Positions 15,977 through 28,078 of a stretch of DNA of 64,000 nt are shown here, piece after piece (position 1 is the first letter of the stretch; every line of letters starts with the position of its first letter). Below the pieces are notes generated by a model that made no database searches, was not told where the DNA came from, and saw only the letters and a list, made by a program, of their open reading frames with translations. The translations under genes and the position numbers were made by a program. The stretch is from Undaria pinnatifida. Taxonomy: Eukaryota > Sar > Phaeophyceae > Laminariales > Alariaceae. The stretch covers positions 10,391,805-10,455,804 of the forward strand of contig JABAKD010000030.1 in the NCBI GenBank assembly GCA_012845835.1, in the 5' to 3' direction.

Positions 15977-16393
15977 TCACCAGCGCGTACGTTGCAATCT
16001 GATTGGCGGCGGATTCTCCTTCCCCTCCCCCTCCTCCTCCTCCACCTCCTCCTTCTCCTCGGAGGGTGAGGATCCGTTCTCCTCCCCCTCCCCCTCCCTC
16101 TCCCCTTGCCTCTCCCCCCTCCCCCCTCCTTCTCCATTGTCCCCCTCCTCAACGCCGCTGACGCCGCCACCGTCGCTAACACTAGCACTACCACTAACGC
16201 TAGATCTAGTGCCAGCGCGGGTCGGGATGGGACCGAAAAGGTTGTCAAGGGAGGCCGATCGGGCGTGCCGGCGAGAGGAGGGCGGGGGCCGAGCGATGAA
16301 AGGCTTTGCGATAAAGCCGAACAGCTGCGCCAAGTGGTCGCTGATCGTGTCCGAGGATTTGCTAGACCCCGAGTCCGTGCCCGAGCTTATCAC
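15977..16393 (-). CDS. Ser/Glu-rich terminal exon, unknown protein or alternative GNAT 3' end
   Basis: An open frame of about 139 codons that begins right after a good acceptor (C-tract then cag at the 16394 boundary) and ends at a stop at 15977. It opens with Ser-rich sequence, then HLAQLFGFIAKPFIARPPP and RRHARSASLDNLFGPIP, which looks like a basophilic phosphorylation or 14-3-3-type site, then Gly/Glu-rich low complexity. I recognise no domain. Its start phase (0) matches a possible donor (aag|gtgtgc) inside the last GNAT exon at 17633, so it may be an alternative C-terminus of that gene; otherwise it is the last exon of an unseen gene. Confidence 0.4.
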   Translation of the reverse strand: MISSGTDSGSSKSSDTISDHLAQLFGFIAKPFIARPPPSSRRHARSASLDNLFGPIPTRAGTRSSVSGSASVSDGGGVSGVEEGDNGEGGGRGERQGEREGEGEENGSSPSEEKEEVEEEEGEGKENPPPIRLQRTRW

Positions 16394-16467
16394 CTGGGGG
16401 GGGAGTTAGGGAGAGGCGGAGTATGGAAGGGAGAAATTGCAAGGGGGGTGAGGGGGATGGGAAAGAG

Positions 16468-16595
16468 GGGGGGGGGGGGGTGTACTCATTTCATGCATAG
16501 CCATAGTCTTAAGACCATTGACCCGCGCATTCCTATAACGCCGGGACGGAGCACGTAGGGTTTTCACCGACCAGGGAGACATCGCGTGCACCAAA
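16468..16595 (+). repeat. Dispersed repeat R, copy 2
   Basis: Poly-G, then tgtactcatttcatgcatag, agaccattgacccgcgcatt, gccgggacggagcacgtagg, ttttcaccgaccagggagac. Confidence 0.75.
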
Positions 16596-16989
16596 CCCGA
16601 TGCGCCGTGAGGTGTTCGGCGAGCCGCGCGAAGAGTGAGCTGCATGCTTCCAAGAACCGCATGTGAGGCGGACTACGGTGCGTTGTGTCGTACTTTCTTG
16701 CATATCGGATGACAGCTTAGAATTAACTTGCTTGTATTCTGGTGTGGCCACCTCAAAAAACAGCAAGGTGAATTATCTGCAACTGCCTCGTGGGTACCTT
16801 ACCACATGCACGGTACGTGATATCACGTAGCTTGCGCGGAGATAAGGTTCTCCACTCCGCACAACAATATCTAACTTGACCACCATCTCGATTACCGCCA
16901 AAACAAAAACGCGAGAAAAAGAAGACAGCATCTTGTAGTCTAGCTCACGTAGTGAGAGGCGTATTCTACAGCGTCGCTACCAACCAACA

Positions 16990-17095
16990 CCAACTCCAGC
17001 TGGGGGGGGGAGGGTATTCATTTGTTGCTTGCCCTAGACATTTAACCATTGAACGCGCATCCCTTTCGAGACGGAGCACCGTTCCTGCTCCTAAT
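16990..17095 (+). repeat. Dispersed repeat R, copy 3 (short)
   Basis: G tract followed by attcatttgttgcttgcc, tttaaccattgaacgcgcat and gagacggagcacc. The far half is missing. Confidence 0.6.
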
Positions 17096-17587
17096 AGAGA
17101 CACCTACAACGTTTGGGCGCTCATTACGGCTATTCCATATATTACATAAAAATCTCGGCTTATCCTATCCCCGTCCTGTTTCGCCGTCTGTGGCCACCAT
17201 CTATCTCCTAGGATAGCGATCGTTTTCTCCCTACCCTCTAGTCTACCAAACTCTTCCATGTCACATTCTAAAAGGGGGGAAAAATCGAGCGGTCTGACGA
17301 ACAGAGCACTTGGGGGCGGGCTGTGATCGTTCGGCCCTTCCCCCTTCTCTACTCTTCTAGCCACCGCGCTGTTGCCCTGATTTATCGTCACAACCAAGGC
17401 AGAACGCCAACAACAAAAAGCAACTCCGGCAATAGTAACGTTACACTTCGTACGTACATACAAAGTGCTATCCGCAGGTGCCATACGATAGTCAGTACCA
17501 GTAGATACCAGGTGTCCAGCCATCTCCGACGAAATAGCCAAGCCGGACAATTGGCTCATGAAAAAAAAAATGTTCATTTCGCAATTT

Positions 17588-20500
17588 TTAACAACACAAC
17601 ACACACATCCGTCCCAGCCTCTGGGGGCACACCTTGCGCATGGTGAGCTTCGACGTCCGCACGTTCTGCAAAAGGAATCCGCTGGTGTCGTACCGACGGG
17701 CAGCCTTGTCGACGAAGAGGGTGTTGAACCCCATGCGCCCGTAAAACGCCAGGGCTTCCGCGTTGTCCTCTTCCACCTATAAATGGGGGATGGGCGGGGG
17801 GGGGGTTAGCGCCAAAAAAGTAACCAACGCGACGAGGGCGGGAGGCACGGTGACCAGGAGCTTGCTCAGAGATGCACAATTCTGCTCCGTGGCAAAGAAA
17901 AAGGGAAATTACCGTGCGCACACGCACGCACACGCGCTCACTCACGCGCACACACACGCGAACACAAACCCATACACAAACTCACACCCCACACACCCCT
18001 ACCCGCCTCGATCCCCACCCGTACCTGCAGGACGATCTCGTCGAAGCTCCAAGTCTTGACCATGTCCTCGCAGGCGTCCATGAGGGCGGTGCCGACGCCG
18101 AACCTTCTTGCCCTTGTGTCGACGGCTAGGTTGGACACCACGGGCCGCGTGTCGGCGAGTGGCACGCCACTACCCATGCCGTACTTGGATCCGCTCGTTT
18201 CCGACACCTCGATGAACCCAACCATCGCATCGTCGCGCCTAAGCAGCGCGGGGGGGGGGGGTGAGGGGGGGGTGGGTTGAGTTGGATTGAATTGGATTGG
18301 ATTGGATCAGATTGGATTGGGTTGGGTTGGGTTGAGTTTGGTTGGGTTGGGTTGGGTTGGGTTGGATCGGGTTGAGTGACCGAAGACTGCGAAGGCGGCG
18401 CGCACAGACCAGCAGGAGTGCGACCGTGCGATGCGGGAGGCAAGAGGAAGCAAAGAGAAAGGCGGGTATCTACGCCGACGCACGCCGCTCGACGAGGCGC
18501 ATGCCGCAAGCGAGCGGTGCCGGCCAGCCACCACCGCCGCCGGTCCGCTGGTGTGCGAGGGCCATAATTAAATTCAATACCAGAAGTCAGTAGTTCACAC
18601 GGTCTTGCTCCCCTTAACAAAAATGGGGGGGCGATGTTACCTGGAGTCGACGGCTTTGAACATGACGCTCTCCTTGCGGTTGCACCTCGACTCCAAGTCC
18701 TGGCGCTGCTCTCCCAGCAGCTGCCTTAGCTGAGCCGCTTTCCAGGGACTGTCGGGCTGTCCGAAGAACACCTATAACATACATGCATGCAGGGAGGAGC
18801 GGTGCGGCAAGAGGGAGGACGAAGAGGGGGGCGAAGAGGCCGGGGGGGGGGGGAGAGGCACGAGTTAGTTGGTACTGGTTACCATCAAAATATAAGCATA
18901 CATACATACTATCCCAAAGCGTCGTCTCGAGGCTTGCGTGTGGGCCACCGAGGGCTTCGTTTTTTTCTTCCCGAAAACGATTGGCTGGAGATGAATTTTT
19001 CATTGGGCCGACGGCCCCAGTCGACAGCATGGAGGCGGGCAACCAATAGAGCCACGCCAGAAACGACCCCCCCCCCCCCCCATCTCCTTCCACGCCGGAT
19101 TCCCACGAATAAGAGGAAAATCAAACACATTAGTGATATAAAAAAAACGGTACCCGCCATGGCAGGGCTCTGGGTTAGACTGCTGCTAGAGGGGCCTAGG
19201 GTCCAGCTTCACCGCCTCCGCTCATGCGATAGCGCTCTCAGCGGAATAAAAAATAACAGCATCACCAACGCTTGCGAGGAAACGTATACCACAGTCTCAC
19301 ATCGTCGTGCCCTCCCAGGGTCACTATAAACGGCAACCTGCCTCATAGCCTCCGCTCATGCAAGAGCGCTTTCAGCATAATAAAACATAATTGCATCACC
19401 AACGCTCAGAGGCAACCTACATGACAGTCTCGCACTTCGTCCTGCCTTCCAAGGAGCACTATAATCGACCATCTGCCTACTCGAAGTGAAATTTCTTCTC
19501 CGCAACGCACTTCGAATACAACTCCTCTTCTCCTATGTTACCTTGCGACGGCAGGCCGAGCGGTAGGCCTGAACTTAGGCGTCTCGTATAAAATGTACCC
19601 CAATGGTAGATCGGGCATCTCGCGCATGAAGCCCTGGTCTGTCAACCTGGCACATCAGCGCGATCACTCGTCATCCTCCCACCCACCTTGATGCAGAGCG
19701 CCCCCGCCTCGTCCAGGTCCTCCTGCCCCGCCAGCACCACCCTAAACCGATCGTTCGCCCGGCGCAGGTTGCTGGTGACCGGCTTCGACCACAGCACCGG
19801 AGGTGTCGCCGGCTTCTGCTCCAACCCTCGTCTCAGCCCCGCCCCCCTCCCGCCGGGCAAGTAAATGTCTTCATCATCATCACCACCACTGCCAGTAGCG
19901 ACCCCGCTCCCTTCCCTATTCTTATCCACCACCGTAGCCGCTACAGCCGGAACCCCGACCTCCGCTGTCGTAGCTGTCGCCGCCGCCGCCGCTACCGCCG
20001 TTTCGCCTTTCCCGGCTCCAAGATCTCGCCGCGAGATCACGCCGCGACCCACCCTAGCGTAAATACTCCCAGCCCTCGCCACGGCGTTTCGTCTTCCGGC
20101 GTCTCCGTTAGCGTTTCCTACATTCGCGTCTCCTCCTCCTCCTCCACCACCCACGCGAGCTACTACTCTGCGTCGTCCGTCCGCGCGCGCCCTTCGCTCT
20201 CTCCCACCCTTTGCCGTCGCTGCCGCCGCCGCCGCTGCCACCGTCTTCGTGGACGCCGCCATCGCAGCTCGGCCAGCCGACGAAGACGACTGCCGAGCCC
20301 GCTTCGACGCGGAGATGGAGGATGAGGAAGAAGACGAGGAGGAGGACGACGAGGAGGCGTTGTTCAACGACCCGACAACAGTCGCCCCCCCGGCACCTCC
20401 AGCGGGGGGGGCGACACGCTCGGGCAGCTCCTGCACTCCCGCCGCCAAAGACGAAGACGATGAGCGCGATGAAGACGATGCAGCCGGTGCAGACGACAAC

Positions 20501-20775
20501 GCCGTCGACGACGACGACGACGGCGACGATAACGCCGACAACCACGACATCGACGACGGCGATGGGGACGACGACGGCGATGATGTCGATGCCGACGCCG
20601 CAGAGGAAATGACGGCCGAGCGGGCAGGGTGGTCTTCTCGCTGGGGACCTCCGACAAGCCGCGACCGCCGCCGACGCCGTTGTGGTGAAGAAAGAGCCAT
20701 CGTTACCCCCGCCGTTGTCTCCGGAGAGCAGGCCCACTGCAACTCGCAGCGGGGCCGTACCCTAGAGTGTGGCAT
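17588..20775 (-). CDS. GNAT-family N-acetyltransferase (4 exons)
   Basis: Predicted acetyl-CoA-dependent N-acetyltransferase; the acceptor is unknown. Exons on the minus strand: 20775-19687, 18771-18641, 18238-18025, 17776-17588. Splice phases agree and total 540 codons plus stop. The fold starts at the end of exon 1 (FRVVLAGQEDLDEAGALCIK), runs through VFFGQPDSPW, then AMVGFIEVSE and VSNLAVDTRARRFGVGTAL, whose RRFGVG is the Q/RxxGxG/A acetyl-CoA-binding signature, and ends with EEDNAEALAFYGRMGF, the usual GNAT motif B. The ~340 residues before it are Ser/Ala/Gly-rich low complexity and could be a targeting or disordered region. The start is uncertain: Met at 20775 is used because the frame further upstream is a Pro/His microsatellite; Met at 20700 is also possible. 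Exon 4 might instead splice at 17633 to the exon at 16393. Confidence 0.85.
18268..18370 (+). repeat. TTGGG/TTGGA pentamer repeat in GNAT intron 2
   Basis: Tandem gattggattgg and ggttgggttggg units. Resembles telomeric DNA only loosely; it is an intronic pentamer microsatellite. Confidence 0.85.
19205..19455 (+). repeat. Tandem duplication of ~130 bp in GNAT intron 1
   Basis: Units near 19205-19330 and 19342-19455 share cctccgctcatgc, agcgct(c/t)tcagc, aataaaa, gcatcaccaacgct and acagtctcgca. Confidence 0.8.
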
Positions 20776-21015
20776 CAATTTGTGCGACGACAAATGCTGG
20801 GGGCTTACGTGACCACGCGACGCAGAGGCGATGAACGCGACGCGGTCTGTGGGTGGGGTGGGGGCAGGGGGGAGGCGGGGGTGAGGGTGGGGGTGGGGGT
20901 AAGGGTGGGGGGTCGCGGTGGGATGGGGCGGTGGTCGGGGTTGGCATCGGGATGGGGGTGGGCGGTGGAGGGTGGTGCCGGGGTAGGGGTAGGGGTGGAA
21001 TGTCATGAAGGGGGT

Positions 21016-21095
21016 GGGGGTGGGGGGGGGGGGGGTACTCATTTGTTGCTTGCGTTAGTCATTTGACTATTTACCACGCGCCCCTGTAGAGACGG
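21016..21095 (+). repeat. Dispersed repeat R, copy 4 (short)
   Basis: G tract, then tactcatttgttgcttgcg, catttgactatttaccacgc and gtagagacggagtg. Confidence 0.6.
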
Positions 21096-21386
21096 AGTGA
21101 GAGGGGGGGGGAGGGGGGAAGGGGGGGAGGGCGACAATGCGATGGCTGGTCTAGGCGGCGAGTCCGACTATGTAGCCGTTGTTACTCGTCGTAATAAGCC
21201 GTTGTTACTCGTCGCAACAAGCATGTAAAACGCAAAAACAGGAGGCCGCTACGCACCAGGTACATACCGGTACTGGTACTATGACACTGCTGCTTTGCTG
21301 CTGCGGTCGTCGCAAAATCTCAAAAGCAGTAGTGGGTCGGGAAAACGACATCCAATTTGCTTTATAGCACATGGCACTTAAAACTT

Positions 21387-21450
21387 ATAACCCTTTAGAA
21401 CTGTGACTCAGTCTGGGGCCAAGTTACTTGGAAGGAGTGCTAGTCATTTT
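21387..21450 (-). repeat. Fragment of the TTAA element
   Basis: ccctttagaactgtgactca, then ggggccaagttacttgga and ggagtgctag match the reverse strand of the 8993-9082 element over about 60 bases. Confidence 0.5.
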
Positions 21451-22926
21451 TGCAGTGTTTTTTTTTCATGTCAAAAGGTTCACATGCGTCAACCATTGCA
21501 GCCACAAACGGCCATCGCCTCTACACTCCTTAGCCACCAGGCGGGACATGCATACGACGGGAGGGCGGCTCCTGTCACCACTGCGAAAGTATTACAGGTT
21601 GGGTAAAAAGCAAGCAAGCCCGACGAAAAGCCGAAAAGTTTGTCAGGATCGTCACGAGAAACGCCGGAGACGAATCACCACCAGCAAAACTCTATGAACA
21701 AATCGCCGACACACAGGCAGTCCACTCGACGCGATGTCCGCGACGAAATAACGAAACAACCATGGTGTCGACGGTCGAGAGCTGTATGATATCTTCATAC
21801 AGGACGCTCGAAGATAGAGCATTTGTATTAGGGTAACAGGTGTGGGTATATATATACGTATCATAGTGCACATTTTGTAGACGTAGAGACCCATTATCCG
21901 GAGAGGTGTACGACGATACTGCTTACAAGCGTACACGTCCGTTTATAGGTTTCCAACTGCTGGATCACGAGCCTATTCACATGCTGTACAATAGTATCAC
22001 ATTAGTGCGAGACAAGGTCTATGAGCTCATCCGGACAACCGAAACATTACGAGCTGTCGCCATGTTGAGCTCCACAGATCAATACCGCCCCATAAATTCG
22101 GGTACAGGTGTACGTACAGGTGACGTTCGTAGCCAACAACACCTGAGCAAAATAGAAAAGATCGCACCCATATACACAGCAGTCTTACGGTTGGTACATA
22201 TGGTACAAATGTCATACCTCCCGTGGTACAAATACATGAAAGGAGTGTGTAACACTGGTATTTGTATAGATACGTGGTAACAGGGAAGTACCTCAGTATC
22301 ATAGTCACTTTCTGCTGTCATCAGAAACAAAAAGTGCGCAGGTGATAGACCATCCGGCAATGCTCCTACTCCTACAGAAGGTTCATTCGAAACCCAGCAT
22401 GGTTGCTGCCCCCGATGTTGGTTAGCAAGCGGCATCTGTCGCTCAGTATTGCTATGACAGTCTGTTGCTGGCTGTCGCTTGTTCTTTGTTTTTTTTCCCT
22501 TTTGGTCGTGCCGTCCTGTTTCCTGTTTTCCTTTTTGTTTCCTAATGTTTTTTCCTTTCGTTTCTTTTTTTTAATTGACATATACACGTATACTGCAAAT
22601 AGTCTGTAGCGCTGGCTTGCATATTTTGTTTTTTTGCCCGCGTGCTCATTGCGGTTGGCATTGCGTAGTCAAATCACCTTGGTGTATTCGCAAAGTGTTA
22701 TCTCCGTCTCGTAGTTTACGACCACAGAGCTCGTCTCTATGATATGTTATCATAAGCACGGACATTGGTTGTGCTGGATGTACTTGTACATGGGCAGAAA
22801 TATCAGTTTAATGTGAACACACATTCGTGGTAGCTCTATCTCCATCTCCATCTCGTTCTGCGTCGTGCTGTTCTTGTAATAAATACCGGCACAAACGTTT
22901 CTGGTTTCTACGACTGACGTGTTGTC

Positions 22927-23205
22927 TTCTTCGCATTAAACCGTTCTTTCTACCCAACGATATCAGTACACCTAGAGTCCGTGCTGATTCTTCATCATAG
23001 AGAGATGCAAATTCTGTGGTCACAGACTGTGAAACAGAGTAAACCAAACAGTCGCAATTCATCAAGGTAAAGCAAGTGAAGTGTGTGTGTGTGTTCTTCA
23101 CATTAAACCGTTCTTCTACTCGTCGACATCCAGCACACCCAGTGTCCGTACTGATTCTTCATCCTAGAAAGATCAGCTCTGTGGTCACAAGCTACAACAC
23201 AGAGA
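22927..23205 (+). repeat. Tandem duplication of ~115-bp segment
   Basis: 22927-23040 and 23092-23205 share cattaaaccgttctt, gtccgt(g/a)ctgattcttcatc, agagatgcaaattc/agatcagctc and tgtggtcacaag-type sequence. Confidence 0.75.
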
Positions 23206-23319
23206 TAATGCATCGTAATGCATTCGACAACGCAATGTCATGCCCTAGTACTGGGTACGACAGGCACAACATACATACGTCAGCAACAGAAATACATTGG
23301 AAGAGAGAATACGAAATAA

Positions 23320-23515
23320 ACAAAAACAAAAACAAAAACAAAAACAAAATAATAATAATAAAACAAATAAAAACAAAGATAAAAATAAAACAAAAATGAA
23401 ACAAACAAAATGAAGGGGAAATCGATGAAACAACCCAACCGGAAAGGAGAGCCAAAGCTCGGAAAAGAAACATAATAAAATAAAATAAAATAAAGTAAAG
23501 TAAAGTAAAACCAAA
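23320..23515 (+). repeat. A-rich pentamer microsatellites
   Basis: (aaaac)n at about 23320-23346 and (taaaa)n then (taaag)n at about 23474-23507. Confidence 0.85.
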
Positions 23516-24325
23516 ATAAGATAATCCGAACACGAGCCAAAAACCTGGACACGCAAGGAGGGAACAAAGGGGAAAAAAATACCCCAGAAAAAGAAGAAAA
23601 GTGCTACGTACCTACTAGTCGGCCTGGTACCTTGCTACCCTGTCTGCCATCTCCTTCCTGCCTTCGTCCACCGCGGTCTCCCTTCTATTCCTCCTGTCGC
23701 CCCCCCTGCCCCCACTCCCTTGGGCGGCTTTCCTTCTACTCCTCCTGTTTCCCCCCCTCCCCCCTTTGTGTTCTTCTCATTAAACCAAAATACCTTGTAA
23801 AAGAGAGAAACAACGAAAGAAACCAAGACTAAACAAACAAATAAATAAATAAATTAAAAGGGGAGCCAAAGCTCGGGAGATAGAAACATACCCCGAGCAA
23901 GAGCCAAAGTGGACATGCAAGGGGGAAAGAAAGGGAAAAAAATACCCCGGAAAAAGGAAACAAGTAAAAGAAGGAAGTCTGGGAGGGCCAAATAAAACAG
24001 GCTCGTCACCTACCCACTATGCAAGACTCCCTTCATAAGGATAAGAAGGGAAAAGAAAAAAAAGAAAGAAAATAAATAAATTCACGGAAAAATCAAAGTA
24101 CCAAGACATCACATTCCGAGCAGCCGCAGCAGTTGGCGGTACGAGTGGCATAGATAGAAAGGTTCCACCTACTAGTCGGCCTGGTACCTTGCTACCCTGT
24201 CTGCGGTCTCCTTCCTACTTTCATCTACCGCGGTTTCCCTTCTACTCCTCCTGTCCCCCCCCCTGCCCCCATACCCTTGTGCGGTGTTCCTTCTACCTCT
24301 CCTACTGCCCCCCCTCCCCCCGTTA
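23445..24325 (+). repeat. Nested segmental duplication
   Basis: tactagtcggcctggtacct with ~150 following bases of C-rich sequence occurs near 23610-23770 and again at 24170-24325. The preceding part (gagccaaagctcgg ... cgagcaagagccaaa ... aaaaaaataccccgga) also occurs near 23450 and 23860. Confidence 0.8.
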
Positions 24326-24570
24326 CCTTCGACACCACCCACGGCGGATGCGCGGCGCTGTCTACTCAGCTTTGCCACCTGCTTCGAGGACCCCCCGGTA
24401 CCACTTGCCCGCCTTTTTTGCTGCAGTGGGCCACAGCGCGGTCCCAACTCCAAAAACTAAGGGGGAGTGTTCCGTTGATCCCTCGTTGGCTTTGAACACC
24501 CTAAGGTCCTCAGCTATGGCTCTAGGCCAAGTCTTGAGTTGTCCGCCTGGTTTCGGGTTCTCCCCACCAG

Positions 24571-24640
24571 CGAAGTGCTCTCGTACCGGGTACAAGAACA
24601 CAACAAGTGAAGTGCTCTCGCACCGGGTACGAGAACACAA
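24571..24640 (+). repeat. Tandem duplication of ~35 bp
   Basis: gaagtgctctcgtaccgggt plus acaagaacacaacaa, twice in a row with two or three differences. Confidence 0.85.
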
Positions 24641-24895
24641 CAAAACAAGCCAGACCATGAAGAAAAAAGAAAAAGAGAGAAGAAGAAAACCAAAAAAGAA
24701 AACAAAAAGAAGAGAAAAAACGAAAAAAGGAAAAACGAACATGATTCTGAAGAATGTGATGCAAGAAGATCAGAAAGGCAAGGAAAGGCTGCAATTGCCA
24801 GAGGAACACCATACGTGCTGTTGAGGAACAGATACCTGTTGCACGAGCAAAACAACACGAACAAGATAACTGCGGTTGCACGGACAAAACAACTA

Positions 24896-25378
24896 GGGCC
24901 TGACCCAACATGTGGGCATAGTTATTGACATAGTTGGCTCTAGGGGCCATAGGCAAAGCCATAGGTTAATTATGGGCCAAGGGGTGATAAAACAGGCGAA
25001 AATTGGGGCAATACGGTGGCAAAACAAGCGAACTACTGTAGCATAGGGTGCCCATGCCACCCGTAGTCTAGGCGTTGGGTAGGTTTATAGCTCGGGTAAG
25101 ATTCCCAGTCGGCGTTGGGAGTCGCGAGCCGTGCCAAACAAGTAAACACACCAAAATCGGTTGACTTCAGCGGTGGAAATTTGGCGTAAACCTGCTGCAT
25201 GTTTCGCTATTGTTAGCATGCATAACGGACAAGAATGAGCAAAAACTGGCGCCTGGCCGCCAAACCCGTGGCATAATTGGGAAAAGTGGCCATAATTTGG
25301 TGCCAAAGTTTGCTCATTGAGGCACTGGCCACCCCGAAAAAATAGCCACAGAAAAAAAACGAATAATGGATCAGGCCC
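24896..25378. mobile_element. 483-bp TA-flanked inverted-repeat transposon (Tc1/mariner-like MITE)
   Basis: Begins GGGCCTGACCCA and ends TGGATCAGGCCC; the ends are inverted repeats over 12 bases with one mismatch. TA flanks both sides (24894-24895 and 25379-25380), the target duplication typical of Tc1/mariner transposases. No transposase frame, so it would be mobilised in trans. Single copy in this window. Confidence 0.82.
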
Positions 25379-26921
25379 TAAAAACAACACGAAGTAGAGG
25401 AAGAAGATATCGGCATGAGGCAGGGAAATAAGGGAGCAAACAAAAGAAAGAAGAAAAAAAAAAAAACGGCTGACGTACACAAATATATATAAAAAAGTGT
25501 TTACCTTCTCTACTCGTATATATAATGCTTTACCTTTTTCTTACTGGCTACTGCTGTCATAAGCCGAAGATTTCAGGAGACGGCACTTTTTGACCCCTTG
25601 ACCGAAGGCAATTGTCCAATAATCTACTTTGACTGACGCCAAACTACTAGGTTTCAAACTGAAACGATTTAGTTTGACACCCTTGACCGTTGGACGCTTT
25701 CTCTTAATTGACCGTCTCCTGACATATTTGGTCATAGCCTCCAGCCGGTCACAAGAAAAGACAAAATACTCAACCACTGCTGCAATCGAGATATTAGCGG
25801 CACGCACGACAGGTATAACACCCCTACCTGCTGACACGTACAAACGATCGGCCGGTGTATCACGCAGCTTGAGCATCGACCCTAAATTTGATGAACTCAC
25901 AGCTGACGTTTTTAGAATATTTTTCACAAAATATAATATATACTATTAATAATGAACTACAAAGTCAACAACGCGCGCGAGCGCGAACCGCGCTTGCATG
26001 AGGAATCGGGATGGCGGTCAGCATGGGTTAAGGCTGGGGTTAGGGTTTGAGTTCTGGTTGGGTCCAGGCGGTCAAAATGGCAATCAGAACATAAAAAAAA
26101 AAGACAAGCCAAAAAAACGTATACCAGGTACGAATATGTTCTAAATTTGTTTCAAATACGACGTCAGCTGAGTTCTTCATTCGACCAAGCCAACCAACAG
26201 CAACAACACCAGCAGCCTTCCGCGACGAATCTCTCGCCTTGTCATTCCCTTCTCCCTTTCGTCTCAATTATCATCTTGTACCAGGTACATAATATCTGTC
26301 GTGGCTATTAATAAAATCATCTGTCTGAGAAACGTCTGCTTCGTATCGCTCTTCGCCTACGGCTCGATCGCGATGCTGTATCATACAGCAGTATACGCAC
26401 GAATGCATCGTACGGTACATATCTATATGCTTGTGTTTTCGTTCGTTTTGCCGATCGAAAACCGGCCTGCTCGTCCTTCCGAACCACAGGGCAGCAACTC
26501 AACCCTACACTCTGCCGTGTTCTGTGCGTGGCGTGTATGGTTCACGCCTAAGGGGTTACCAGGTATATGGCATATCCCATAGGTTCACAATTATCCGACG
26601 TATATACGGGGTACGGGTCATCGCGCGCCTTGGCGAGGTCGTGAGGGAGGACAACGCACGGCTTTGGATTGGCTGAGTGCGCTCTAACATTTGAAAAAAA
26701 AAACGAACGCCAAACAGAGTTTAATACGTGGGGGTATCATAGCGTGTGGAGAGCATGATAGCGAACGCGAGTTTCCAATACACACCGTGCCAAAAACAAC
26801 AACTGGGGACCCTTTCGATGGCTCAATTTTTGTTTTTTACTCGAATGAACGGCTGATTTTGTACTCGGTGCAACACCACATTCCTACGAACTGTAACGTC
26901 GTATATATGAAAATGCCTCCC

Positions 26922-27010
26922 TTAGCGCCTTCAGAGCCCCAAAACCTCTCCCTACACCAACTCCAAGTAAACTGTCCCCAACGGCGGGTTTCCAGCCGTA
27001 GAGGGGTTAA
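26922..27010 (+). mobile_element. ~90-bp TTAA element, copy 2
   Basis: Starts TTAGcgccttcagagcccca and ends agccgtagaggggTTAA; the interior (ctccctacaccaactccaag) follows copy 1 closely. Confidence 0.75.
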
Positions 27011-27235
27011 GCTGTGGTTTTTCTTCGTTCCTCCCTCGACGACCGCTTGACCGCGGGCCGCGAGGCCGGGCGGCTCTAGATTTCTGCCGCCACCCCTGCC
27101 CCTCCGCTCTGGGAAGTGGCCACAACCGGAAAATAAATCAAAGTCGTTCGACGCTGTCATCCGTATGCAAGAAGTACGCACAAGGTGCTTGAGTGCGCCT
27201 CACGAGCGGTCTCTACTACAGTAGGATGCAGCTCG

Positions 27236-27405
27236 CCCTTCATGCGACTCGTCACGCAATGTCTGCCTGGTCGGTGAAAACCCGACGTGCTCCGTCCCGG
27301 TATTGTAGGGATCCGAGAGTATATGGTATATGGTCTACGGTTATACGACTATGGTCTGTGGCCTATGGTCATACATGATACCATGATTACACCCCCACCC
27401 CTCCC
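27236..27405 (-). repeat. Dispersed repeat R, copy 5
   Basis: Reverse orientation: gtcacgcaatgtctgcctgg, tcggtgaaaacccgacgtgc, tattgtagggatccgagag, then catgattacaccccc at the C-tract end. Confidence 0.75.
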
Positions 27406-28078
27406 CCCGCTACTGCTCCCGCCAAAAACGGCGGTGGCTACGAATTCTCTCGTATTGACGACGCGGACCAGAGATCTTCTAGGTCGAGACTGTTTAAAAG
27501 ATTCCTGGGTTGTTTTTTCTTCCACAGCGGTAATCGTATATGAACAGCAGGGCAGTAATTACTGCTTTTTCGCAACAGGTGCCGGAAGGCGTGTTGCGTG
27601 CAGGGCAACACGCGCTTCACGCCGCGCACCTTTCTTAAGCCGCAGGCAAAAAACACCTTACGCGGGTTTTCTTCGCCGGAAGCGATAACATGTTTTGAGG
27701 CACCCTTTTATGTTCGCCGTAGGCCAAAAAAACGATTCAAGACGTCTAAATGCACATGATCAAGTAATTCTCGGCCGTATATTGACGTGTGCATCGCGGA
27801 AACAAGGTTCAAGGCAGTTGGTCAAATGATTTTCAGGCGTGTATTCACGCATACACCGCAAAAGAGCTCCTCCGGCCGTCCGGGGGCCCTTCGCGCACAA
27901 CAGACGCAAGAGCCCAAATTAATTATTAATGCCCTCTGATGGATAGCACCCGGTGCTGACCACAACTTAGTGGAGCCTGTTTTGTGATGACGGATCACAT
28001 TATAGCGATCGGACAACATGAACACCTACAAGTACCGTCCATCCACCAATGTCCACCATTGTATACAACTATTCTAAC

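Noticed and set aside
18268-18370. Interstitial telomere
   Set aside because: The units are TTGGG/TTGGA, not TTAGGG or TTTAGGG, and they sit inside an intron.
20249-20812. Asp-rich plus-strand frame opposite the GNAT exon
   Set aside because: It is the complement of the Ser/Ala-rich coding strand; the splice structure and GNAT motifs lie on the minus strand.
20776-21042. Extension of the GNAT first exon to a Met at 21042
   Set aside because: The extra ~89 codons are a Pro/His/Tyr microsatellite over G-rich plus-strand DNA that continues beyond the frame; nothing supports translation.
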